64,000 nucleotides of DNA, taken from the NCBI GenBank assembly GCA_029266035.1, contig JAJUFH010000001.1, forward strand, positions 186,001-250,000, given 5' to 3'. Positions 58,269 through 64,000 of this stretch are shown in pieces; the stretch's first letter is position 1; every line of letters begins with the position of its first letter. The translations under genes were made by a program, and so were the position numbers. This DNA is from Sinomicrobium sp. (lineage in GTDB: Bacteria > Bacteroidota > Bacteroidia > Flavobacteriales > Flavobacteriaceae). The notes under the pieces were generated by a model. That model saw only the letters and a list, made by a program, of their open reading frames with translations. It was not told where the DNA came from and did not search any database.

Positions 58269-59168
58269 TTAGGCTTTGCTACGCAACAAATGTCGCTCCC
58301 GAGCCAGAAGGGTATTCTTTAATAGCATAGCAATAGTCATTGGTCCTACGCCTCCGGGAACCGGGGTGATATAACTCGCCTTTTTACTCACATTCTCAAA
58401 ATCGACATCTCCTACAATACGGTATCCTCTTGTTGCAGTTTCATCGGGAACACGGGTAATCCCCACATCGATAATAACGACATCATCTTTCACCATTTCC
58501 GCTTTGAGATAATTGGGTTGCCCCAGTGCAGTAATAATGATATCGGCCTGTGATGTAATCTGTGTTATATTTTTGGTATGACTATGGGTAAGGGTAACGG
58601 TTGAATTCCCTGGAAATCCTTTCCTGCCCATCAAGATACTCATAGGGCGCCCAACGATATGGCTTCTTCCTATTACCACGGTGTGTTTCCCTTTGGTCTC
58701 CACATTGTAGCGCTCCAACAATTCTAGTATTCCGAAAGGTGTTGCCGGTATAAAGGTAGTCATATCGAGCGCCATCTTACCGAAATTGACCGGGTGAAAA
58801 CCATCCACATCTTTGTCGGGATCAACCGCCATTAGCACCTTCTGTGTATCGATTTGTCGAGGAAGCGGAAGTTGTACAATAAAACCGTCTATGGAAGGGT
58901 CTTCATTGAGTTCATGTATTTTGCGAAGCAACTCTACCTCGCTGATGGTACTCGGGAGTTTTACCAGAGTAGATTCAAAACCTACGCGCTCACACGCCTT
59001 TACCTTACTACCTACATAGGTAAGGCTGGCTCCGTCGTTTCCGACCAATACAGCTGCGAGATGAGGAACCTTTTCTCCTCGTTTTTTCATTCCCTCTACC
59101 TCAGCCGCAATTTCTTCCTTGATCTGCTCTGATATTTTTTTCCCGTCTAATAATTCCATGCTCGTCAT
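58269..59168 (-). CDS. folD: Methylenetetrahydrofolate dehydrogenase / methenyltetrahydrofolate cyclohydrolase
   Basis: The 299-residue enzyme has the FolD signatures: VGNDGASLTYVGSKVKACE (catalytic Lys), GFIVQLPLPRQID, VDPDKDVDGFHPVNFG, VVIGRSHIVGRPMSILM (NADP site) and TPVPGGVGPMTIAMLL. It interconverts 5,10-methylene- and 10-formyl-THF. An alternative ATG three codons in (59159) gives MELLDGKKI and is equally likely. It is 31 bases after ffh on the same strand. Confidence 0.97.
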   Translation of the reverse strand: MTSMELLDGKKISEQIKEEIAAEVEGMKKRGEKVPHLAAVLVGNDGASLTYVGSKVKACERVGFESTLVKLPSTISEVELLRKIHELNEDPSIDGFIVQLPLPRQIDTQKVLMAVDPDKDVDGFHPVNFGKMALDMTTFIPATPFGILELLERYNVETKGKHTVVIGRSHIVGRPMSILMGRKGFPGNSTVTLTHSHTKNITQITSQADIIITALGQPNYLKAEMVKDDVVIIDVGITRVPDETATRGYRIVGDVDFENVSKKASYITPVPGGVGPMTIAMLLKNTLLARERHLLRSKA

Positions 59169-59199
59169 TTAATTTTTTAATACCTGCTTTGCAAAACCA

Positions 59200-60528
59200 C
59201 TAACGCATTCCTTTCATCATCTGCATCATTTTCCGGCCACCGCCACCTTGCATCATTTTCATCATCTTGCTCATCTGATTGAACTGTTTCAAGAGCTGAT
59301 TTACTTCCTGCACCGATGTTCCTGATCCCTTAGCTACCCTCTTCTTTCGCGATGCGTTCAACACCGAGGGGGTAGAGCGCTCTTCCGGGGTCATAGAATG
59401 TATAATAGCTTCGATATGTTTAAAAGCATCGTCGTCGATATCCACTCCTTTAAGCGCCTTTCCTGCACCGGGAATCATCCCCAATAGATCTTTCATACTT
59501 CCCATCTTCTTGATCTGTTGTATCTGCGACAGGAAATCGTCAAAACCAAACTGGTTTTTGGCTATCTTTTTCTGGAGTTTTCTCGCTTCTTCTTCATCGT
59601 ATTGTTCCTGGGCGCGTTCTACGAGAGATATCACGTCTCCCATGCCCAATATCCTATCGGCCATACGAGAAGGGTGGAATACGTCTATCGCATCCATCTT
59701 CTCTCCGGTACCTATAAATTTGATGGGTTTATTGACAACCGACTTAATAGAAATAGCCGCACCTCCACGAGTGTCTCCATCGAGTTTGGTGAGTACCACT
59801 CCGTCAAAATCCAATCGCTCGTTAAAGGCTTTGGCTGTATTGACAGCGTCCTGTCCGGTCATAGCGTCTACCACAAATAGGGTTTCCTGTGGTTGGATGG
59901 CTTTGTAAACATTCGATATCTCCACCATCATCTCTTCATCTACAGCTAGACGCCCTGCGGTATCGACAATCACCACATTGTGCCCGTTGGTCTTAGCGTG
60001 TTCTATTCCCGCTTTGGCGATGGCTACCGGATCGTTGTTTCCTCGATCAGAATAGACCTCAACACCTATTTGCTCCCCTACCACATGCAGCTGGTCGATA
60101 GCCGCGGGTCGGTATACGTCACAAGCTACGAGAAGTGGTTTTTTTGATTTTTTACTTTTTAGGAAGTTGGCCAACTTTCCAGAAAAGGTAGTCTTACCAG
60201 ACCCCTGCAAACCCGACATCAAGATTATCGAAGGATTTCCCGAAAGATCGACACCTTCGGCATCACCTCCCATAAGTTCGGTGAGTTCGTCTTTCACTAT
60301 CTTCACCATAAGCTGCCCGGGCTGTAGGGTAGTTAACACATTCTGCCCTAACGCTTTTTCCTTGACCTTATTGGTGAACTCTTTGGCTATCTTAAAATTG
60401 ACATCGGCATCCAGCAGTGCCCGCCGTACTTCCTTAAGAGTCTCCGCAACATTGATCTCCGTAATCTGCCCATGCCCTTTGAGGACGTGGAGGGCTTTGT
60501 CCAGCTTTTCACTTAAATTGTCAAACAT
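59200..60528 (-). CDS. ffh: Signal recognition particle protein Ffh (SRP54)
   Basis: The 442-residue GTPase has the N-domain (helical, 1-85), the G-domain with GLQGSGKTTFSGKLA (about 109-123), DTAGRLAVDEEMM, TKLDGDTRGGAA and GTGEKMD, and the Met-rich M-domain (from about 295, ending MMKMMQGGGGRKMMQMMKGM). It binds signal sequences and 4.5S RNA and docks with FtsY. No SRP RNA gene is evident in the window. A 397-base spacer upstream contains no convincing gene. Confidence 0.98.
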   Translation of the reverse strand: MFDNLSEKLDKALHVLKGHGQITEINVAETLKEVRRALLDADVNFKIAKEFTNKVKEKALGQNVLTTLQPGQLMVKIVKDELTELMGGDAEGVDLSGNPSIILMSGLQGSGKTTFSGKLANFLKSKKSKKPLLVACDVYRPAAIDQLHVVGEQIGVEVYSDRGNNDPVAIAKAGIEHAKTNGHNVVIVDTAGRLAVDEEMMVEISNVYKAIQPQETLFVVDAMTGQDAVNTAKAFNERLDFDGVVLTKLDGDTRGGAAISIKSVVNKPIKFIGTGEKMDAIDVFHPSRMADRILGMGDVISLVERAQEQYDEEEARKLQKKIAKNQFGFDDFLSQIQQIKKMGSMKDLLGMIPGAGKALKGVDIDDDAFKHIEAIIHSMTPEERSTPSVLNASRKKRVAKGSGTSVQEVNQLLKQFNQMSKMMKMMQGGGGRKMMQMMKGMR

Positions 60529-60768
60529 AATTACCTGCTTCTTTTTTACGCATCAAAACGAGATTCGAAACCTGACTGTCGCCAGGCGAGTTACTCCACC
60601 TCTACAAGAAAGAATTTCGAAGAATTCAAAGCAAAATTGCCAGTCTCCTGATTCGGCGGGATGCAAATTTAAACATTTGAACCGAAGCCCACCAAGGCTG
60701 AAGCTCTAATTTTAAACATTTTCGGTGAGAAAAACACATACAGACCTATACCGTATGTATAAAAAGAG

Positions 60769-60792
60769 AAAAGAGGCCTTACGACCTCTTTT
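60769..60792 (-). terminator. Terminator of the unknown lipoprotein gene, within the ffh spacer
   Basis: AAAAGAGG (60769-60776) pairs with CCTCTTTT (60785-60792) around CCTTACGA, flanked by A and T runs on both sides, so it could act in either direction. The rest of the 60529-60925 spacer shows no open frame with support and no tRNA. Confidence 0.65.
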
Positions 60793-60925
60793 TCCGGCTG
60801 TCAGGCACCCCTACCTGACAACTCAATCCAAACAACCTAATTGTAACAGTTACAATGTCTTTCTGTATAAGTTATCGTCTATTTCAGACAATCACTGCAA
60901 CTGTGTGGATATATTTTAAAACTTT

Positions 60926-61597
60926 CTACTCTGAACAATCTTTGGCAGATTGTCTTATCAGATTTAAAAGCTCTTCATTATTGTTAACTTCCTGTGTTCC
61001 TGTTTCCAATTTTACGCTTACCGGATAATTGATCGTAGTGTGCAAATCTCCGATAGACCCCATAAAATCAAAAAGTTCTCTATCACTCTCAACAGTAATA
61101 CTGCCATTGCTTTGGTTATTGGCATTGTACGTCAACATTTCCAGTGGATACAAAAACTGCACACACGCTATTCTGGCATACACACTTTTACCGCAAAGCT
61201 CTCGCAACTGATTTAAATCTTCCTCCGAGCTGATCTCTAGTTCTGTATAATCACCAGAAATCACCTTAAATGGAAATTGCAACAAAGCTGGAACTTCCAA
61301 CTCCTCCATAATATCACGAACGATTCCTAAATCTCCTTCATTGTTTATCATCCTCACAGCTCCGTTGAGGTTTACGGCAATGGGCAATTGTAAAGCTCCA
61401 CAACTATTTTTATCGAGAAAATCATCTCTCGTTTCGTAATTGGATGTCGCTCTTCTAATCCAAACCGTCATTTCTGAACCATCCGCTATCACCAATTGCG
61501 GATCTTCTCCAATCGTCTCCTCCACCTCTTCTTGGCACGCAATACATAAAAAGAACACAACTGCGGTTATAACCCCGCTTATGAAATACAACTTCAT
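60926..61597 (-). CDS. Lipoprotein of unknown function
   Basis: From the ATG at 61597 the protein has 223 residues and a lipoprotein signal (MKLYFISGVITAVVFFLCIA, then Cys at 21). The mature part holds two similar ~80-residue units: LPIAVNLNGAVRMINNEGDL / ALLQFPFKVISGDYTELEIS / INYPVSVKLETGTQEVNNNE, each with a polar N-N-E-x-L ending. This repeated ITV-type pattern is frequent in Bacteroidota lipoproteins and might be adhesin or ligand-binding, but I do not recognise a named family. It is divergent from the FecI-type sigma gene. Confidence 0.7.
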   Translation of the reverse strand: MKLYFISGVITAVVFFLCIACQEEVEETIGEDPQLVIADGSEMTVWIRRATSNYETRDDFLDKNSCGALQLPIAVNLNGAVRMINNEGDLGIVRDIMEELEVPALLQFPFKVISGDYTELEISSEEDLNQLRELCGKSVYARIACVQFLYPLEMLTYNANNQSNGSITVESDRELFDFMGSIGDLHTTINYPVSVKLETGTQEVNNNEELLNLIRQSAKDCSE

Positions 61598-61917
61598 ACT
61601 TCTGCTACATTTCACACATAAAACAGTCATCCTTGAAAATACCCTACCCCACATTTCATTTTTTTTATTTTTTTGTCATTCGATCCCTTTGCTACCTTAA
61701 ACTTCTTTTACCGGAGCTCTACAATCGAACTGCAAGGTACGCAGGTTGACAAGAGTAAGCAAACACTCTTGTCACGCATTTTAAAGTTAAAGCCTACACA
61801 TACAAATTTGAAACTTCAAGTAAAAACGCTCCCATTACCCAGTCTCTTTAGCTTCCTTAGATATATAACTAAAACAGCTTTAACATTCTATCATTTTAAT
61901 TCTACGCACAAAATAAA

Positions 61918-61925
61918 TACCTTTG
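61918..61925 (+). promoter_or_regulatory. -7 promoter box of the sigma factor gene
   Basis: TACCTTTG fully matches TAnnTTTG, 22 bases ahead of the ATG at 61948. A housekeeping-type promoter for the ECF gene is in line with FecIR loci. Confidence 0.6.
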
Positions 61926-61947
61926 CATATCCAGATAAAACTATCCC

Positions 61948-62457
61948 ATGCAACAAGATGACCCTGTTTGTTCTGAAAAAATCTACACCTCGATATATCG
62001 CAATTACGCGGAAAAACTCAACAATTTCATATATTATAAGTGTGGAGACACCAAAGAAGCGGAAGACATTGTACACGAATCTTTTATCCGGCTGTGGAAC
62101 AATTGTAAAAAAGTACCTTTGAAAAAAGCCGGAGCATTTCTATTTACTGTTGCCAACAACCTTTTTCTCAATGTTGTAGCACACAAAAAAGTGGTGCTTG
62201 AATACAGCAAGGAATCGCAAGGTAGTTCGGACAAAGAAAGTCCGCAGTTCCTTCTGGAAGAAAAAGAATATATGGAGAAGTTGCAAAAGGCTATCGCTAA
62301 TTTGAGTGAGGCTCAACGAACTGCCTTTCTGCTACACCGAATAGACGGCATGAAATACAGTGATATAGCCACCTCTCTAGGCATATCGGTTAAAGCTGTA
62401 GAAAAAAGAATACACAAAGCATTGATAAGCCTCAGAAAAGAGATAGAGGGTGTGTGA
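61948..62457 (+). CDS. ECF sigma-70 factor, FecI-like
   Basis: The 169-residue protein has sigma region 2 (about 12-78, YRNYAEKLNNFIYYKCGDTK, VHESFIRLWNN) and region 4 with its helix-turn-helix (about 110-160, LSEAQRTAFLLHRIDGMKYS, GISVKAVEKRIHKAL). It is the FecI type used in Bacteroidota with a FecR-like anti-sigma and an STN-bearing TonB receptor, all present in order here. It would direct transcription of the receptor operon when the external ligand is bound. Confidence 0.95.
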   Translation: MQQDDPVCSEKIYTSIYRNYAEKLNNFIYYKCGDTKEAEDIVHESFIRLWNNCKKVPLKKAGAFLFTVANNLFLNVVAHKKVVLEYSKESQGSSDKESPQFLLEEKEYMEKLQKAIANLSEAQRTAFLLHRIDGMKYSDIATSLGISVKAVEKRIHKALISLRKEIEGV

Positions 62458-62524
62458 TTTAGAAAATCGATTCAAAGATAAAAACAAGGTAGGGTATACC
62501 CCTTCTCAACTGTTAAATAACTAA

Positions 62525-63442
62525 ATGCCAATAATGAAGAATGAAAATCTGTTAGCAAAGTGGTTGAGTGGCGAAATCTCTCCAGAAGAGCTCGACATCC
62601 TGAAACAGACGGAGGATCTCTCTTCGTATGAGAAAATCATAATCCATACCGACAAGTTTAAGGTTCCAGCCTTTAACAGTGAAAGGGTGTTTCAAAAGAT
62701 AATAGATCGACAACAAGATACAACTGTTCTTCGACCGAACTTTAGGACGTGGAAAAAAATCGCTGTGGTCGCTGCTGTATTGGTATTACTACTTGCCTCA
62801 TACATATTTTTTGCACAGGGCGACGTCACTGTACAAACCGCTAATGCAGAAAAGACAAATATCCATCTTCCCGATGCTTCAGAAGTCGTGTTGAATGCAG
62901 GATCTACGCTTAGTTACAACAAAAAGAAGTGGGCAGATCACAGAGATCTCAAACTGGAAGGAGAAGCCTTCTTTAAAGTGGTGCCGGGAAATAATTTTGC
63001 CGTACACACCACTGTCGGAACAGTTGCCGTATTAGGAACTCACTTTAATGTAAAAAGTCGCGACCAGTACTTCGAAGTCAGTTGTTATCAAGGCTCAGTA
63101 AAAGTGATTTACGAACAGGATACATTTATTCTTAAATCGGGTGAAACATTCCGATCTCTCGAAGGAGGCAAGATAGAATCGGATAATTTTCCGAAAAGTG
63201 AACCGTCTTGGATAAGGGATGAAAGCTCCTTTAAGAGTGTTCCGTTTCAAGAGGTTATCCGCGAACTCGAACGACAATACAATGTCAAAATTCACAGCGA
63301 TACCGATACCGATGTACTTTTCACGGGAAGTTTTAGCAATGACGATTTAGAAACTGCCATAAAAAGTATTACCTTGCCATTCCATCTAAAGTACCGGTTT
63401 GCGGATGGCAGCAACAGCGAGATTATTTTGTATTCAGAATAA
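62525..63442 (+). CDS. FecR-family anti-sigma factor
   Basis: The 305-residue protein has a cytoplasmic sigma-binding N-terminus (ENLLAKWLSGEISPEELDIL), one transmembrane helix (about 77-97, KKIAVVAAVLVLLLASYIFF) and a periplasmic FecR domain (about 105-200, VNAGSTLSYNKKKW, VPGNNFAVHTTVGTVAVLGT) followed by the DUF4974 region (about 230-305, QEVIRELERQYNVKI). It transmits the signal from the receptor STN domain to the sigma factor. A second ATG is at 62534. The stop codon overlaps the proposed ATA start of the receptor gene. Confidence 0.95.
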   Translation: MPIMKNENLLAKWLSGEISPEELDILKQTEDLSSYEKIIIHTDKFKVPAFNSERVFQKIIDRQQDTTVLRPNFRTWKKIAVVAAVLVLLLASYIFFAQGDVTVQTANAEKTNIHLPDASEVVLNAGSTLSYNKKKWADHRDLKLEGEAFFKVVPGNNFAVHTTVGTVAVLGTHFNVKSRDQYFEVSCYQGSVKVIYEQDTFILKSGETFRSLEGGKIESDNFPKSEPSWIRDESSFKSVPFQEVIRELERQYNVKIHSDTDTDVLFTGSFSNDDLETAIKSITLPFHLKYRFADGSNSEIILYSE

Positions 63443-64000
63443 AACTAAAACACTGGTAGCAGTCGTTTTAGCCTTTTTTTTATGGTGTTTTTCTCCTCTT
63501 TACGCTCAAGAAAAAGAGGCATTGCCAGCGGTTCTTCCTCGGCTGGAAAAACACTATGGCATTAAATTCTCCTATTCCGATCAGGACATAGCTCCCTTTA
63601 GAGTTGTAGTCCCCAACTTGTCCTCTTCCATATCCCAAATTATCACCGCATTAGAGCAACAGACATCCCTTGTCATAAAAAAACTAGACAACAGATACTA
63701 CACCATAACATTCCAACCCCAGTCGCTGTGTCTCGTTCTGATGGATGATTATCTGGGGGAACCTGTTTCAGGAGCATCTGTACAAGCATTAGACCATAAA
63801 AAATATGCCGTAAGTGATTTTGACGGCAGAATAGAATTTACGGGGGTCACTCCTCAAACTGTGATTCATATCCAAAATGGAGGATATAAGGATATAAAAT
63901 TTCCAGCCGGCGAATACGTCGGAAAGGATTGTGATACTATTTCGCTTATACCACAATATCAGGTACTGGAAGAAGTTGTAGTAAAACAATACCTCACCAG
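63439..64000 (+). CDS. TonB-dependent receptor with STN domain (N-terminal part; continues past the window)
   Basis: The frame from ATA at 63439 reads MKLKTLVAVVLAFFLWCFSP, then LYAQ, a clear signal peptide; no ATG, GTG or TTG occurs in frame before the mature part. The STN domain (LEKHYGIKFSYSDQDIAPFR, ITALEQQTSLVIKKLD), a CarboxypepD_reg-like domain (LVLMDDYLGEPVSGASVQAL) and the plug start (EEVVVKQYL) follow. The STN domain contacts the FecR protein just upstream. The receptor probably imports a glycan or siderophore. Only about 187 residues are inside the window. Confidence 0.85.

Noticed and set aside
60540-60640. Minus-strand segment with GGTTTCGAATCTC resembling a tRNA T-loop
   Set aside because: No acceptor stem, anticodon arm or CCA end can be built around it; only the T-loop-like string and a small CGCC/GGCG hairpin are present.
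60529-60925. Possible 4.5S SRP RNA beside ffh
   Set aside because: The conserved SRP RNA tetraloop and the internal-loop bases are not found in either strand; the only structure is a terminator hairpin.

Overview
The window comes from a member of the Bacteroidota, most likely a Flavobacteriaceae bacterium. Supporting evidence: gene orders typical of the phylum (CBS protein - nadK - porG/DUF6089 - uppS - bamA - two ompH/skp genes), SprF/PorG-type and OmpH proteins, a FecI/FecR/STN-TonB receptor unit, GSCFA and DUF6089 families, subtype iii type VI secretion proteins (TssD, Bacteroidota VgrG), and many promoters with the Bacteroidota -7 box TAnnTTTG. Genus cannot be read from the sequence. No rRNA or tRNA gene, CRISPR array or intact insertion sequence was found.

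Layout. 1-5166: end of a tripartite efflux adaptor gene, two MacB/FtsX-type permeases and their ATPase, then an exported M20 peptidase. 5275-16879: housekeeping and envelope genes (LolE-like permease, NamZ-type muramidase, asnB, GSCFA protein, alaS, M23 peptidase, MerR regulator, LemA and two TPM-domain proteins). 16880-18560: a repeat-rich spacer around a CpsB-type PHP phosphatase, with three diverged copies of an intergenic repeat. 18596-25829: the minus-strand outer-membrane biogenesis operon. 26025-32716: pdxJ, lipB, a tiny YqaE/Pmp3 gene, lysS, a Spy-like protein, a methyltransferase and metK, the last behind a SAM-II riboswitch. 32858-39629: a minus-strand TonB receptor - DUF4876 lipoprotein - DUF6850 barrel - di-haem peroxidase operon, probably for metal or haem-related uptake.

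39757-57979 is the accessory core: two adjacent minus-strand type VI secretion cargo modules, each beginning with tssD (hcp) and each preceded by the same ~65 bp element, without any structural T6SS genes (no TssB/C, ClpV or baseplate). Module 1 (57979 down to 49977): tssD, metzincin-like effector, lipoprotein, vgrG, adaptor-like protein, small ORF, two paralogous small membrane proteins, a PAAR-like/HNH nuclease toxin, and two putative immunity genes. Module 2 (49510 down to 39757): tssD, vgrG, a LysM + L,D-transpeptidase-fold effector with an overlapping SH3b lipoprotein gene, a second adaptor-like protein, a DUF4280 PAAR-like spike, and a large 831-residue protein of unknown type followed by two further unknown genes. 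I read these as delivery platforms with cell-wall, protein and DNA targeting cargoes and their immunity partners; the 831-residue protein, the twin membrane proteins and the adaptor family are the least described parts.

58269-64000: folD, ffh, a lipoprotein of unknown role, and a FecI sigma / FecR anti-sigma / TonB receptor transport-signalling unit cut by the window end. Coordinates of starts follow ATG codons where an in-frame ATG agrees with family length; several genes seem to need TTG or even ATA/ATT starts and are flagged.
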